The notes beneath the pieces are model-generated. The model did not search any database and had not been told where the DNA came from. It saw nothing but the letters and a program-made list of their open reading frames with translations. Positions 53,382-63,665 of a DNA stretch of 64,000 bases are shown here, piece by piece; within the stretch, counting starts at the first letter, position 1, and every line of letters starts with the position of its first letter. This stretch comes from Variovorax paradoxus (lineage in GTDB: Bacteria > Pseudomonadota > Gammaproteobacteria > Burkholderiales > Burkholderiaceae_C), in contig CP063168.1 in assembly GCA_016806145.1 (NCBI GenBank), positions 228,939 through 292,938 on the forward strand, in the 5' to 3' direction. Both the position numbers and the translations under genes were made by a program.

Positions 53382-54680
53382 ATGTGGACGAATACCCAGG
53401 ACAAGGCGCTTCAAGCGCGTGCGCAGCGCGTCATGCCAGGCGGCATGTACGGCCATGAATCCACGCGGCTGCTGCCGGCGGACTTTCCCCAGTTCTTCCA
53501 GCGCGCGCAGGGCACGCGGCTCTGGGACGTGGACGGCAACGAGTACATCGACTACATGTGTGCCTTCGGCCCCAACCTGTTGGGCTACGGTCACGAGGCG
53601 GTCGAGGCAGCCGCACGTGCGCAGGCGCAGCGCGGCGACACGATGACGGGCCCAAGTGACGCGATGGTGCGCCTGGCCGAGCTGTTCGTCGACACAGTGA
53701 GCCATGCGGACTGGGCGATGTTCTGCAAGAACGGCACCGACGCGACGGCCATGGCGCTGGTGTGCGCGCGAGCTCATCGCCAGCGCCGCAAGGTGCTTCT
53801 GGCTCAAGGCGCCTACCACGGCGCGGCGCCGTGGTGCATGCCGCAGGCCGCGGGAAGCACGCCCGAAGATCGCGCGCACATCATCCCGTTCCGCTACAAC
53901 GATCTGGACAGCCTGGCGGCGGCTGTCGAACTCGCCGGCGACGATCTTGCAGGCATCTTCGCCACGCCATTTCGTCACGAAGCCTTCAGCGACCAATACC
54001 TGCCGGGCGCTGACTATGCGCGTGCCGTGCGGCGGGTGTGCGACGAACGCGATGCGCTGCTGGTTGTGGACGACGTGCGCGCGGGCTTTCGCATGGCGCG
54101 TGACTGCAGTTGGTCCGCGCTCGGCGTGCAGCCTGACCTAAGCACATGGGGCAAATGCATCGCCAACGGCCATCCGATCTCGGCCATGCTGGGTTCGGAG
54201 AAAGCGCGCGACGCGGCCAAAAGCATCTACGTGACAGGCTCCTTCTGGTTCTCTGCCGTTCCAATGGAAGCGGCGATTGCCACACTGCAACTGGTCCGCG
54301 ACACCGACTACCTCGAACGCATCATGCACACGGGTCAGCTGCTGCGTGATGGGCTGCAAGCGCAAGCTGCCAGCCACGGTTTCGCGTTGCGTCAGACCGG
54401 CCCCGTGCAGATGCCCCAGATCTTTTTCGAGGACGACGCCGATATGCGCGTTGGGTATGCATGGACCGCGGCTGCCGTACGCCGCGGGGTTTATCTGCAT
54501 CCATACCACAACATGTTCATCAATGCGGCGCTCACGCCCGAGGACGTAGCCCGCACGCTCGAGCGTACCGACGACGCCTTTGCCGAGTTGCGCCACAGCC
54601 GTGCCGCGCTGCCGCCGCAAAACGATGCGCGCGTGATGGAGCGCCTGCGTCGCGCCGCGCTCGCAACCGAGCCTGCCTGA
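53382..54680 (+). CDS. Class III PLP-dependent aminotransferase
   Basis: The 432-residue protein is of the glutamate-1-semialdehyde-aminomutase-like group: MPGGMYGHESTRLLPADFPQ, LWDVDGNEYIDYMCAFGPN, FCKNGTDATAMALVCAR, VVDDVRAGFRMARD and the PLP lysine K258 in STWGKCIANGHPISAML. It should transfer or remove an amino group from an amine or amino acid. As first gene of an operon with an N-substituted formamide hydrolase, it may act on the amine released. The start at 53382 is preferred over an upstream in-frame ATG at 53334. Confidence 0.9.
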   Translation: MWTNTQDKALQARAQRVMPGGMYGHESTRLLPADFPQFFQRAQGTRLWDVDGNEYIDYMCAFGPNLLGYGHEAVEAAARAQAQRGDTMTGPSDAMVRLAELFVDTVSHADWAMFCKNGTDATAMALVCARAHRQRRKVLLAQGAYHGAAPWCMPQAAGSTPEDRAHIIPFRYNDLDSLAAAVELAGDDLAGIFATPFRHEAFSDQYLPGADYARAVRRVCDERDALLVVDDVRAGFRMARDCSWSALGVQPDLSTWGKCIANGHPISAMLGSEKARDAAKSIYVTGSFWFSAVPMEAAIATLQLVRDTDYLERIMHTGQLLRDGLQAQAASHGFALRQTGPVQMPQIFFEDDADMRVGYAWTAAAVRRGVYLHPYHNMFINAALTPEDVARTLERTDDAFAELRHSRAALPPQNDARVMERLRRAALATEPA

Positions 54681-54735
54681 GACCCGCTTTTCTCAAAGAC
54701 CTTCGACCCATCCCTCATCGCTCCTGGAGATTCGC

Positions 54736-56307
54736 ATGAAACGCAGAGATGTCCTCAAGGCCGGCGCCGCCGGTGCATTGATGCCGGGCTTCGCCATCGG
54801 CCAACAGGCCAAGGTGATCAAGTTCGTCCCGCAGGCAGACCTCGCGCTGCTCGACCCGGTGCAGACCACGGGCTTGGTCACGCGCAATCACGCGATGATG
54901 GTGTTCGACACGCTCTACGGCATGGACAACCAGTTCCAGCCGCAGCCGCAGATGGTTGCCGGGCATCAGGTCGGCGATGACGGCAAGACCTGGACGCTCA
55001 CGCTGCGCGACAAGCTCGCGTTCCATGACGGCACTCCAGTGCTCGCACGCGATGCGGTTGCCAGCATCGAGCGCTGGGCCAAGGTCGACGTGCTGGGGCA
55101 GCTGATGCGAGCGCAACTCGACGAGCTCAGCGCGCCGAGCGACAAGACCCTGCGTTTTCGCTTCAAGAAGCCGTTTCCCTTGCTACCGCTCGCACTGAGC
55201 AAGACCAGCGGCATGTGTCCGATCATGCCGGCGCGTTTGGCCGCCACCGAGCCGTCAGTGCAGGTGACGGAGATGATGGGCAGCGGGCCCTTTCGCTTCG
55301 TGCCCGGCGAACGGGTGCCGGGGTCGCGCGTGGTGTATCAGAAGTTCGCGGGCTACGTCCCTCGTGAGGGCGCACCAGCCTTCACCTCGGGCGCCAAGAT
55401 CGCCTATGTCGATCGCGTGGAGTGGCACACCATCCCCGACGCCGCCACGGCCGCTGCAGCGTTGCAGTCCGGAGAGGTGGATTGGTGGGAGCAGCCCATC
55501 CCGGACCTGATCCCGGTGTTGCGTGGCCACAAGGACATCAACGTGCAGGTCCACGACAAGGCCGGCTCGATGGCGATGATTCGCTTCAATCAGCTCAACG
55601 CGCCCTTCGACAAACCCGCGGTACGCCGCGCGCTGCTTGCGGGCATCACGCAGTCGGACTACATGATGGCCGCGATGGGCGAGGACAAGCTGCGCTGGCG
55701 CGACAACGTGGGCTTCTTCCTGCCGGGCACGCCCTACGCCAACGACGGTGGCATGGCATCCCTCACGAGCGCGAGGAGCCTCGAAAAGGTCAAGAAGGAC
55801 CTTGCCGCAGCAGGTTACAAGGGCGAGAAAGTGGTGATGCTGGTGCCGACCGACTTCGCGGTGCTCAACGCGATGAGCGAAGTGGCGGGTGATTACTTCA
55901 AGCGCGTGGGCATCAACCTCGACTACCAGTCGCTCGACTGGGGCACGGTGCTGCAGCGCCTGGCCTCCAAGCAGCCGATCGACAAGGGCGGCTGGAACCT
56001 GTTTTGTAACTTCGTGCCGGGCATCATCACTACCAGCCCGCCGTTGCACACCTACATGCGCGGCGTCGGGGCCAAGGGCACATTCGGCTGGCCCGAAAGC
56101 GCCAAGCACGAGGCGCTGCTCGATGCTTTCTTCGGTGCCGCCGCACTCCCGGAGCAGCAGCGCTTGGCCCGCGAGATGCAGCTACAGGCCTTCCAGGATG
56201 TGCCCTACATCCCGACGGGACTGATGCTGCAGCCGGCCGCGTACCGCAAGAGCCTGAGCGGCATGCTTGACGGCTCGCCGCTGTTCCACAACATCAAGAA
56301 GGCCTGA
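54736..56307 (+). CDS. ABC transporter substrate-binding protein (SBP_bac_5), Tat-type signal
   Basis: The 523-residue protein begins MKRRDVLKAGAAGALMPGFA, a twin-arginine-like signal, and continues VIKFVPQADLALLDPVQTTG. Family 5 landmarks include PQMVAGHQVGDDGKTWTLTL, KLAFHDGTPVLARDAVASIE, and MIRFNQLNAPFDKPAVRRAL. It should deliver a peptide-like or amide ligand to the permeases encoded at 59769 and 60728. GGAG lies upstream of the ATG. The binding-protein and transporter genes are separated by the dimethylformamidase and SDR genes within one operon. Confidence 0.93.
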   Translation: MKRRDVLKAGAAGALMPGFAIGQQAKVIKFVPQADLALLDPVQTTGLVTRNHAMMVFDTLYGMDNQFQPQPQMVAGHQVGDDGKTWTLTLRDKLAFHDGTPVLARDAVASIERWAKVDVLGQLMRAQLDELSAPSDKTLRFRFKKPFPLLPLALSKTSGMCPIMPARLAATEPSVQVTEMMGSGPFRFVPGERVPGSRVVYQKFAGYVPREGAPAFTSGAKIAYVDRVEWHTIPDAATAAAALQSGEVDWWEQPIPDLIPVLRGHKDINVQVHDKAGSMAMIRFNQLNAPFDKPAVRRALLAGITQSDYMMAAMGEDKLRWRDNVGFFLPGTPYANDGGMASLTSARSLEKVKKDLAAAGYKGEKVVMLVPTDFAVLNAMSEVAGDYFKRVGINLDYQSLDWGTVLQRLASKQPIDKGGWNLFCNFVPGIITTSPPLHTYMRGVGAKGTFGWPESAKHEALLDAFFGAAALPEQQRLAREMQLQAFQDVPYIPTGLMLQPAAYRKSLSGMLDGSPLFHNIKKA

Positions 56308-56355
56308 TCCGCGGCGATCGCGATCCTCCTTCGCCATCACGAAAGCGGCCCGTCC

Positions 56356-56697
56356 ATGCTCACCACAGACGCATCCCAGGCGCGTTACCTCATCGATCCC
56401 ACGCGGCTCGACCTGGCACGCGAGTTCCGTCGCATGCCCCGCGGCCATTACAGCCTGGAGCTGCAGCAGGTGCTCTACCGGATGCGCTGGTCCGGAGTGG
56501 GGCAGCGACACGTGCTGCTCATGTTGGAGCCGGGTCGACGCTGGATGCTGGCGCAACTGCCGGAGCGGCGCGGCGAGCCGCTGAAGACCTTCCCTGAACA
56601 GGTGTTCACGAGCATCGCGGATGCGGAGTGGACGGTGTTTTGCCTGCGCTGGGAATTGCTCACCGGCGAATCGATCTCGAACCTGAACCTCGACTGA
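56356..56697 (+). CDS. dmfA1: N,N-dimethylformamidase-like small subunit
   Basis: The 113-residue protein matches the light chain of N,N-dimethylformamidase, about 130 residues in known enzymes: RMPRGHYSLELQQVLYRMRW, HVLLMLEPGRRWMLAQLPER and SIADAEWTVFCLRWELLTG. It immediately precedes the large-subunit gene (seven bases), as in characterised DMF degraders. The small subunit wraps the catalytic subunit and is needed for activity. Assignment rests on motif memory and on the paired gene order. Confidence 0.8.
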   Translation: MLTTDASQARYLIDPTRLDLAREFRRMPRGHYSLELQQVLYRMRWSGVGQRHVLLMLEPGRRWMLAQLPERRGEPLKTFPEQVFTSIADAEWTVFCLRWELLTGESISNLNLD

Positions 56698-56704
56698 GGC
56701 CCCC

Positions 56705-58972
56705 ATGCTGAATACCGTTGCCGTCATCGGATATGCCGCGCCGATCGAAGTCGCCCGCGGCTCGACTGTCGAATTCAAGCTCAGCAGCGCCACGCTCACC
56801 TCGGCGCGCGCACAAATTGTGAAGATCCGCTGCGGCGATCCCGATCCATCGGGACCCGGCGTGCAGCTGATTGCGATGCCTTCGCCGCTGGACGGTGAGG
56901 TCGCGCTCACCCATCAACCAATCCATGCCGGCTCCTGTGGATTGGTCGACGATGCACCGGTGCTGCGCGCACTGGGCTCTTTCAGCATCGGCTGCTGGGT
57001 CTGGCCGACCTTGCTCGATGCTGGCGCGCAGACCGTGGTGGCGCGTTGGCGCGAGGACACGCAGGAGGGCTGGCGCCTGGGCCTCGATGCGCAGGGCCGC
57101 GCGAGCTTCGCCGTCGCAGTCGCGGGCCACACTTGCTCGGCGACCGCTTCTCGCGCGCTGCTTGAACGGGAGTGGGCGTTCATCGGAGCAAGCTATGACG
57201 CGACCAGCGGCCAGTTGGAGGTGTTCCAGCACAGTCTCGATGTTCTTGGTGGGCGAGATCGCAGTGCCTCGGACAAAGGCTCGGCGCCGCGCCACGCCGC
57301 CTGGCCCGCTGGCTTGCCGCTGAGCTTTGCGGCGCACCTGTGCGATGACGGCACGCAGCATCTGGCGGCAGCGCATTTCAATGGAAAGATTGACCGTCCA
57401 CGGCTGCATGCCGGCGTGCATTCTCTCGAGGCCCTGCGCGCCAGCGCCGCCGCGCTGCGGCCCGCGCGCGGTGACGCCGACCTCGTCGCGGCATGGGACT
57501 TCTCGGAGAGCATCGGCAGCGACCGCATCGTAGACCGTGGTCCTCATGGCTTGCATGGCAAGCTGCGCAACGCGCCCACGCGCGCCGTGACCGGTGCCAA
57601 TTGGAGCGCACGCACACCGCACTGGACCGAGGCGACCGAGGAGTACGGGGCCATCCATTTCCACAACGACGATATCGACGATTGCCGTTGGAATACCAAT
57701 CTGTCCCTGGACATTCCGACGGACTGGCCCAGCGGCTTCTACTCCCTGCGGCTGAGCGCCACAGACACCGACGGCCAGCCGGCCGAGAGTCACGTGCCAT
57801 TCTTCATCGGCGCGCAGCCCGGGCAGGCGCGCGCGCGCCTGGCCTTCGTGGCTTCGACTGCCACCTTCCTTGCCTATTCGAACAGCGCGATCCGTCTCGA
57901 CCTGCAGCCCACCGAAGCGATGCTCGAACAATTGCTTGTACTGGGCCCTGACGACGCCTACCTGCAGGAGCACCGGGAGCTCGGACTGTCGACCTACGAC
58001 ACACATTCCGACGGCAGCGGTTGGTGCTATGCCAGCGCCGCGCGGCCGATCCTGAACATGCGTCCCCATGGCGGTGGCTACTACCAGATGGACACCCGCG
58101 TGATCGACTGGCTCGACAGTACGGGCATTTCTTACGACGTCATCACCGACTCGGACATTCACCGTCACGGTGCGCAGTTGCTTGCGGACTATGGCTGCGT
58201 CCTCACCGGCTGCCATCCGGAGTACTACACACAGCAGATGCTCGATGCTTTCGAGACTTATCAGGCCGGCGGCGGCCGGCACGTCTATCTCGGCGGGAAC
58301 GGCTTCTACTGGCGCACGGCCTTCCATCCGACGAAGCCCGGTCGCATCGAGATCCGCCGCGGGCTCACTGGCACGCGCACCTGGGAGGGCGAGCCTGGCG
58401 AGAACGGTCTGTCGAGCACCGGCGAACCCAGCGGCCTGTGGCGCAGCAACGGACGTCCGCCGCAGCGCCTGGTGGGCGTGGGCTTCGATGCCCAGGTGTT
58501 CGACCGCGGCTGCGCCTACAGGAGGCTACCCGACAGCCTCGATCCGCGCGTTGCCTTCATCTTCGAGGGCGTGGGCGAGCAGGAGGTCATCGGCGACTTC
58601 GGCCTGCGCGGTGGCGCCGGCGGCCATGAGATCGACCGCGTCGACACGCGCCTGGGCTCGCCACCGCACCTTCTGCGCGTGGCCACGGCCGACGACTTCG
58701 GCTCGGGCGGGCTGGCCACGCCCGAGGAGTTCGGCGTGAGCCACCGCGGTCTGGGTGGCGATCAGAACAACCAGATCCGTGCCGATATGACTTTCTTCCC
58801 GACCGCGCGCGGCGGTGCTGTATTCACCACCGGGTCCATTGCCTGGGGCATGGCACTTGCGCACCGGGGGTACGACAACAACGTGAGCCGCATCACCGCC
58901 AACGTGCTGCGCCGGTTCATCGACCCGGCACCGTTCACGGGCTTCGGCTCCAGCGACGAGGAGGCGTACTGA
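56705..58972 (+). CDS. dmfA2: N,N-dimethylformamidase-like large (catalytic) subunit
   Basis: The 755-residue protein is near the length of known heavy chains (about 762). It has an N-terminal beta domain, a LamG-like domain (about 80-250, SFSIGCWVWPTLL to LAAAHFNGKIDRPRLHAGVH) and a C-terminal catalytic domain from about 340. The known enzyme uses a mononuclear Fe(III) held by two Tyr and one Glu. By position the candidates here are Y391 (FLAYSNSAIRL), Y431 (STYDTHSDGSGW) and E506 (GCHPEYYT). It should hydrolyse an N-substituted formamide or related amide to amine plus acid. Substrate preference is unknown. Its stop overlaps the SDR start by one base. Confidence 0.88.
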   Translation: MLNTVAVIGYAAPIEVARGSTVEFKLSSATLTSARAQIVKIRCGDPDPSGPGVQLIAMPSPLDGEVALTHQPIHAGSCGLVDDAPVLRALGSFSIGCWVWPTLLDAGAQTVVARWREDTQEGWRLGLDAQGRASFAVAVAGHTCSATASRALLEREWAFIGASYDATSGQLEVFQHSLDVLGGRDRSASDKGSAPRHAAWPAGLPLSFAAHLCDDGTQHLAAAHFNGKIDRPRLHAGVHSLEALRASAAALRPARGDADLVAAWDFSESIGSDRIVDRGPHGLHGKLRNAPTRAVTGANWSARTPHWTEATEEYGAIHFHNDDIDDCRWNTNLSLDIPTDWPSGFYSLRLSATDTDGQPAESHVPFFIGAQPGQARARLAFVASTATFLAYSNSAIRLDLQPTEAMLEQLLVLGPDDAYLQEHRELGLSTYDTHSDGSGWCYASAARPILNMRPHGGGYYQMDTRVIDWLDSTGISYDVITDSDIHRHGAQLLADYGCVLTGCHPEYYTQQMLDAFETYQAGGGRHVYLGGNGFYWRTAFHPTKPGRIEIRRGLTGTRTWEGEPGENGLSSTGEPSGLWRSNGRPPQRLVGVGFDAQVFDRGCAYRRLPDSLDPRVAFIFEGVGEQEVIGDFGLRGGAGGHEIDRVDTRLGSPPHLLRVATADDFGSGGLATPEEFGVSHRGLGGDQNNQIRADMTFFPTARGGAVFTTGSIAWGMALAHRGYDNNVSRITANVLRRFIDPAPFTGFGSSDEEAY

Positions 58973-59763
58973 TGTTTGCGTCAATGCACGGCCGCACGGC
59001 CATCGTCACCGGAGCTAGCAGAGGCATCGGCCGCGGCATCGCGGCTCGTTTTGCCGCGGCTGGCATGCGGGTGCTCGTGGTGGCACGGCGGCTGGAAGAC
59101 GCGCAGCGCACCGCGCAGGAGATCGGTGGCACGGCCTCGGGCTTTGCCGCCGACATCACCGACCCCAAGGCCACACGCGCCATGGCCGCGGAAGCTCTCG
59201 CGCGCTACGGAGCCATTGACGTGCTGTGCGCCAACGCCGGCATCTTTCCGCGCGCTCGCATCGACGAGATGACGGCGGACGGCTTCGACGCGATGACCAG
59301 CGTCAATCTCAAGGGCACCTTTCTATCGGTGCAGGCGTGCCTCGACGCGATGAAGGCGCGGCACGACGGCCGCATCGTCATCGTCGGCTCGATCACCGGC
59401 ACGACCGGGGGCTATCCAGGCTATGCGCACTACGCAGCCAGCAAGGCTGGCCAACTCGGCTTCATGCGTTGTGCTGCGATCGAGCTCGCGCCCTGGGGAA
59501 TCACGGTGAATGCGGTTCTGCCCGGCAATGTGCGCACTGAGGAGCAACCTGCGCACAAGAGTGATTATCAGCGCAAGAAGCTCGTGATGAGCCCGCTTGG
59601 CCGCCTCGCGGGGGTGGAGGACATCGCCAACGGCGCGCTGTTCCTGGCGAGCCGTGAGGCAGGCGCGATCACCGGGCAGACGCTGATCGTCGACGCAGGG
59701 CAGTCGCTGCCCGAGTCGCCTTCGGCGATCGAAGAAGCTATGGCCGCGGCCACGAGGGACTGA
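58972..59763 (+). CDS. Short-chain dehydrogenase/reductase (FabG-like)
   Basis: The 263-residue SDR has TGASRGIGRGIAARF near residue 14, NAGIFPRARIDEM near 85, catalytic Ser in VGSITGTTGG, and YAASKAGQLGFMRC for the Tyr-Lys pair. AGAITGQTLIVDAGQSLPES ends the core. RRLEDAQR after the second strand suggests NADP(H). It overlaps the dimethylformamidase gene and probably reduces or oxidises a product of the aminotransferase or monooxygenase. Confidence 0.92.
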   Translation: MFASMHGRTAIVTGASRGIGRGIAARFAAAGMRVLVVARRLEDAQRTAQEIGGTASGFAADITDPKATRAMAAEALARYGAIDVLCANAGIFPRARIDEMTADGFDAMTSVNLKGTFLSVQACLDAMKARHDGRIVIVGSITGTTGGYPGYAHYAASKAGQLGFMRCAAIELAPWGITVNAVLPGNVRTEEQPAHKSDYQRKKLVMSPLGRLAGVEDIANGALFLASREAGAITGQTLIVDAGQSLPESPSAIEEAMAAATRD

Positions 59764-59768
59764 GCGCC

Positions 59769-60710
59769 ATGTTCGCTTACATCCTTCGCCGCGCAGGAAC
59801 CACGCTGCCCGTGATGGCCATGGTTGCTTTCTTCATCTTCAGTCTGCTGTACCTGGCACCGGGCGACCCGGCCGCCATGATCGCGGGTGACCAGGCCACT
59901 CCCGAGGACCTCGCGCGAATTCGGGAGAGCCTCGGCCTGTCGCGTCCCTTCCTCGCGCAGTTCGCCGACTGGTCGTGGCGCGTGCTGCACTTCGATCTCG
60001 GCAAGTCGATTTTCACCGGCACGCCGGTGACCGCGCTGATCGGCCAGCGCATGGAGGCCACCGTCTCGTTGCTCGTGATGACGCTGGTCACTGCCGTGCT
60101 GATCGCGGTCCCGTTGGGCGTGATCGCCGCCTGGAAGGCAGGCAGCCTGTTCGATCGAGCCATCATGGCTTTCGCCGTATTCGGCTTCTCGGTCCCCGTG
60201 TTCGCCGTCGGCTACATGCTGGCCTGGGTGTTCGCGCTGCAGATGCAGTGGCTGCCGGTGCAGGGCTACGTGCCGCTATCAGAAGGTGCATGGCCCTGGC
60301 TGCAGCGGCTGTTGCTGCCGGCCTTGACGATGAGCTTCGGCTATGTTGCGCTGATCGCACGCATCACCCGGACCACCATGCTGGAGGTACTGCAGCAAGA
60401 CTACGTGCGTACCGCGCGGGCCAAGGGACTCGCGAGCCGTGGCGTACTGTTCGTGCATGCGCTGAAAAATGCCTCGGTGCCGATCGTCACCGTTATCGGG
60501 CTGGGCATTGCCATGTTGATCGGCGGTGCGGTGGTTACCGAAAGCGTCTTCGCCATTCCGGGCATTGGTCGGCTCACGGTGGACGCCATCCTGCGACGCG
60601 ACTACCCCGTCATCCAGGGGGTGGTACTGATGTTCAGCTTTGTCTACATGCTAATCAACCTGTTGATCGACGTCTCGTACACCTTGCTAGATCCGAGGAT
60701 CCGGTATTGA
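59769..60710 (+). CDS. Dpp/Opp-type ABC transporter permease (DppB-like)
   Basis: The 313-residue inner-membrane protein has about six hydrophobic helices, starting MFAYILRRAGTTLPVMAMVA. It shows the DppB features ARIRESLGLSRPFLAQFADW, a periplasmic loop, the EAA-like cytoplasmic loop DYVRTARAKGLASRGVLFVH, and the C-terminus SYTLLDPRIRY. With the next gene it forms the translocation channel. Five bases separate it from the SDR stop. Confidence 0.93.
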   Translation: MFAYILRRAGTTLPVMAMVAFFIFSLLYLAPGDPAAMIAGDQATPEDLARIRESLGLSRPFLAQFADWSWRVLHFDLGKSIFTGTPVTALIGQRMEATVSLLVMTLVTAVLIAVPLGVIAAWKAGSLFDRAIMAFAVFGFSVPVFAVGYMLAWVFALQMQWLPVQGYVPLSEGAWPWLQRLLLPALTMSFGYVALIARITRTTMLEVLQQDYVRTARAKGLASRGVLFVHALKNASVPIVTVIGLGIAMLIGGAVVTESVFAIPGIGRLTVDAILRRDYPVIQGVVLMFSFVYMLINLLIDVSYTLLDPRIRY

Positions 60711-60727
60711 ACTCCCTTCACATTCCC

Positions 60728-61636
60728 ATGGAAGTGCGCGCGATGCCCGTGCCTGCGTCCGAGGCCGCTACGCAGCCCGAACTGCTGCCGCCGGTAAAGG
60801 TGCGTCGCGGCTGGATTGGCTTCGTCCGCCGCCATCCCACGATCGCCATCGGCGGGGGCCTGCTGTTGGTCCTAGTGCTGATCGGACTCTTTGCCCCCTG
60901 GCTCGGCACTGTGGACCCGAGCTCGATCGCGCCGGCGCGGCGCACGCGTGCACCGTCTGCCGAATTTTGGTTCGGCACCGACATGCTCGGTCGCGACGTC
61001 TACTCGCGTGTGCTTCTGGGTGCACGGGTTTCGCTTGTCGTGGGGTTTTCGGTGGCCTGCATTGCCACCGCGATCGGGCTCGCGATCGGTCTGCTTTCGG
61101 GTTTCGTGCGCTGGGCTGACGGTCCGGTCATGCGCGCAATGGATGCGCTCATGTCGATTCCCCCGATTCTTTTGGCCATCGCGCTGATGGCGCTCACGCG
61201 TGGCAGCATCGGCAATGTGATCATCGCCATCACCATCGCGGAAATCCCGCGCGTGGCGCGGCTGGTGCGCGGCGTGGTGCTCTCACTGCGCGAGCAGGCT
61301 TACGTGGACGCGGCCATCACTACAGGTACGCCTACGCTGCGAATCATCCGACGCCACATCCTGCCCAACACGATCGCGCCAATGATGGTGCAAGCCACCT
61401 ACATCTGCGCCAGCGCGATGATCATCGAGGCCATGTTGTCGTTCATCGGCGCAGGCATTCCACCCTCGACGCCCTCGTGGGGCAACATCATGGCCGAGGG
61501 CAGGGCACTGTGGCAGGTGAAGCCTTACATCGTCTTCATCCCGGCCGTGTTCCTGTCGGCCACGGTGCTGGCCATCAATTTGCTGGGCGACGGGTTGCGC
61601 GATGCGCTGGACCCGCGCGTGGCCAAGGGGATCTGA
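60728..61636 (+). CDS. Dpp/Opp-type ABC transporter permease (DppC-like)
   Basis: The protein is about 302 residues from ATG 60728; the frame is open upstream but that part overlaps the previous gene. It has a cytoplasmic N-terminus, a first helix [20 protein letters not shown], the DppC motif [20 protein letters not shown] and the EAA loop [20 protein letters not shown]. It ends [15 protein letters not shown]. The ATG at 60749 is another possible start. Confidence 0.92.
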   Translation: MEVRAMPVPASEAATQPELLPPVKVRRGWIGFVRRHPTIAIGGGLLLVLVLIGLFAPWLGTVDPSSIAPARRTRAPSAEFWFGTDMLGRDVYSRVLLGARVSLVVGFSVACIATAIGLAIGLLSGFVRWADGPVMRAMDALMSIPPILLAIALMALTRGSIGNVIIAITIAEIPRVARLVRGVVLSLREQAYVDAAITTGTPTLRIIRRHILPNTIAPMMVQATYICASAMIIEAMLSFIGAGIPPSTPSWGNIMAEGRALWQVKPYIVFIPAVFLSATVLAINLLGDGLRDALDPRVAKGI

Positions 61637-61637
61637 G

Positions 61638-62639
61638 ATGGCACTGCTTGAAGTCGAGAACCTGCGCGTGCACTTTCGTACGCCCGACGGCATCAACCGC
61701 GCCGTCGATGGTCTGTCGTTTCATCTGAACGAAGGAGAGACGCTGGCGATCGTGGGCGAGTCGGGATGCGGCAAGTCCGTCACCTCGATGTCATTGCTGC
61801 GCCTGTTGCCTGAGCCACCAGCCAAGATCGCGGGGCGCATCCGTTTCCAGCAGCGCGACCTGTTGGCGCTCGACGACGCCGCGCTGCGCGCGGTGCGCGG
61901 CAACGAGATCTCCATGATTTTCCAGGAGCCGATGACGAGCCTGAACCCGGTGCTGACGGTGGGCTTCCAGATTGCCGAGACGTTGCGCCTGCATCAGAAG
62001 CTCGACAAGCGCGCGGCCGCCAGGCGTGCCGTCGAGATGCTGCAGCTGGTGGGAATTCCGGCCCCCGAGCGCCGTCTGCACGAGTATCCGCACCAGTTGT
62101 CAGGCGGGATGCGGCAGCGCGTGATGATCGCGATGGCGCTCGCCTGCAATCCGAAGCTGCTGATTGCCGATGAGCCGACAACCGCACTGGACGTCACCAT
62201 TCAGGCGCAGATCCTGGATCTGATGGCCGAGCTCAAGCATCGTACCGGCGCGGCCATCGTGCTGATCACGCACGATCTTGGTGTGGTCGCCGACGTGGCC
62301 GAGCGCGTGATGGTGATGTATGCCGGCCGCAAGGTCGAGGAGGCGCCGGTCGCGGAGTTGCTCGCGCGCCCACGGCATCCCTACACGCGCGGCCTGCTCG
62401 CGGCGATTCCGCGGCCTGGAGCGTCGCAGCATGGCCAGCGTTCGCGGCTGGCCGAGATTCCGGGCATGGTTCCGAGTCTGGAGCAGCGCATCGACGGCTG
62501 CCTGTTTGCTGGCCGCTGTGCCCAGGCGACCGAGCTGTGCCATCGGGCGATGCCCGCGCTCGAAGCCAAGTCCAGCGGCCATTTCGCGGCCTGCCATCAC
62601 GCGCCCGCCGAGACGAATCCCATGGAGCTTGTCGCATGA
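61638..62639 (+). CDS. ABC transporter ATP-binding protein (DppD-like)
   Basis: The 333-residue ATPase has Walker A GESGCGKS near residue 38, Q-loop [11 protein letters not shown], signature LSGGMRQRV, Walker [14 protein letters not shown] and the switch His in [15 protein letters not shown]. The C-terminal oligopeptide domain contains [20 protein letters not shown], near the cysteine-containing stretch typical of DppD/OppD. Its stop overlaps the next ATG, so the two ATPases are translationally coupled. Confidence 0.94.
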   Translation: MALLEVENLRVHFRTPDGINRAVDGLSFHLNEGETLAIVGESGCGKSVTSMSLLRLLPEPPAKIAGRIRFQQRDLLALDDAALRAVRGNEISMIFQEPMTSLNPVLTVGFQIAETLRLHQKLDKRAAARRAVEMLQLVGIPAPERRLHEYPHQLSGGMRQRVMIAMALACNPKLLIADEPTTALDVTIQAQILDLMAELKHRTGAAIVLITHDLGVVADVAERVMVMYAGRKVEEAPVAELLARPRHPYTRGLLAAIPRPGASQHGQRSRLAEIPGMVPSLEQRIDGCLFAGRCAQATELCHRAMPALEAKSSGHFAACHHAPAETNPMELVA

Positions 62640-63607
62640 GCCATCTGCTCGAAGTCAAGGACTTGAAGAAGCACTTTCCGCTCAAGCGCAGCTGGCTTGG
62701 TCAGGCGACGGGGAAGGTGCATGCGGTGGATGGCGTCTCGTTCCATGTGGAGCGTGGCGAGACCCTGTCGCTGGTGGGTGAGTCGGGATGCGGGAAATCG
62801 ACCGTCGGTCGATCGGTGCTGCGCCTGTTCGACCTCACCGCAGGCGAAGTGCGACTGGACGGACAGCGCATCGACAACCTGTCCGCACGGCAATTGCGGC
62901 CGATGCGGCAGAAGTTGCAAGTTGTGTTCCAAGACCCGTTCGCCAGCCTCAACCCGCGCATGACCGTCGCGCAGGTGCTGGCCGAGCCCATCGAAAACTT
63001 CGAGCCTCACCTGTCTGAGCAAGCGCAACGCGTCCGCGTGGAGCGATTGCTGGACCTCGTGCGGCTGCCGCGCGATGCCGCGCGCCGCTATCCTCATGAA
63101 TTCTCGGGCGGCCAGCGCCAGCGCATCTGCATCGCGCGCGCATTGGCTTCGAATCCCCAGCTCATGATCTGCGATGAAGCGGTCTCGGCGCTCGATGTGT
63201 CAGTGAAGGCGCAGATCGTCAACCTGCTGCAGGACTTGCAGGCCGAGCTCGGCTTGGCGCTGCTGTTCATCAGCCACGACCTGGGTATCGTCGAACACAT
63301 GACGCACCGCGTGGCAGTGATGTACCTCGGCCGTATCGTTGAGCAAGGCACTGCGCGCGATCTGTTCGCCGCGCCTCGCCATCCTTACACACAGGCATTG
63401 CTGTCGGCTGCGCCTGGTCAGGCCAAGGGCCATCGGCGCATCGTGCTCAAGGGTGACGTGCCGAGCCCGGTGAACCCGCCTGCTGGCTGCCATTTCCATA
63501 CCCGCTGCCGTCATGCATTCGACCGCTGTCGCAGCGAAGCGCCAGTGCTGGAGGACAAGGGTGGTGGGCACCAGGCAGCGTGTCATCTCCAGAACCTCCC
63601 TGATTGA
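62636..63607 (+). CDS. ABC transporter ATP-binding protein (DppF-like)
   Basis: The 323-residue ATPase has Walker [11 protein letters not shown]-loop [12 protein letters not shown], signature FSGGQRQRI, Walker [14 protein letters not shown] (Ala where most paralogues have Pro, not a catalytic residue) and switch His in [14 protein letters not shown]. The C-terminal region [20 protein letters not shown] is typical of DppF. It pairs with the DppD-like ATPase to energise uptake. Confidence 0.94.
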   Translation: MSHLLEVKDLKKHFPLKRSWLGQATGKVHAVDGVSFHVERGETLSLVGESGCGKSTVGRSVLRLFDLTAGEVRLDGQRIDNLSARQLRPMRQKLQVVFQDPFASLNPRMTVAQVLAEPIENFEPHLSEQAQRVRVERLLDLVRLPRDAARRYPHEFSGGQRQRICIARALASNPQLMICDEAVSALDVSVKAQIVNLLQDLQAELGLALLFISHDLGIVEHMTHRVAVMYLGRIVEQGTARDLFAAPRHPYTQALLSAAPGQAKGHRRIVLKGDVPSPVNPPAGCHFHTRCRHAFDRCRSEAPVLEDKGGGHQAACHLQNLPD

Positions 63608-63665
63608 AGATCCACCTCGCGAGAGCCCCACGAGAGCAATAGAGACAACCCCCGCCACTTTCCCC

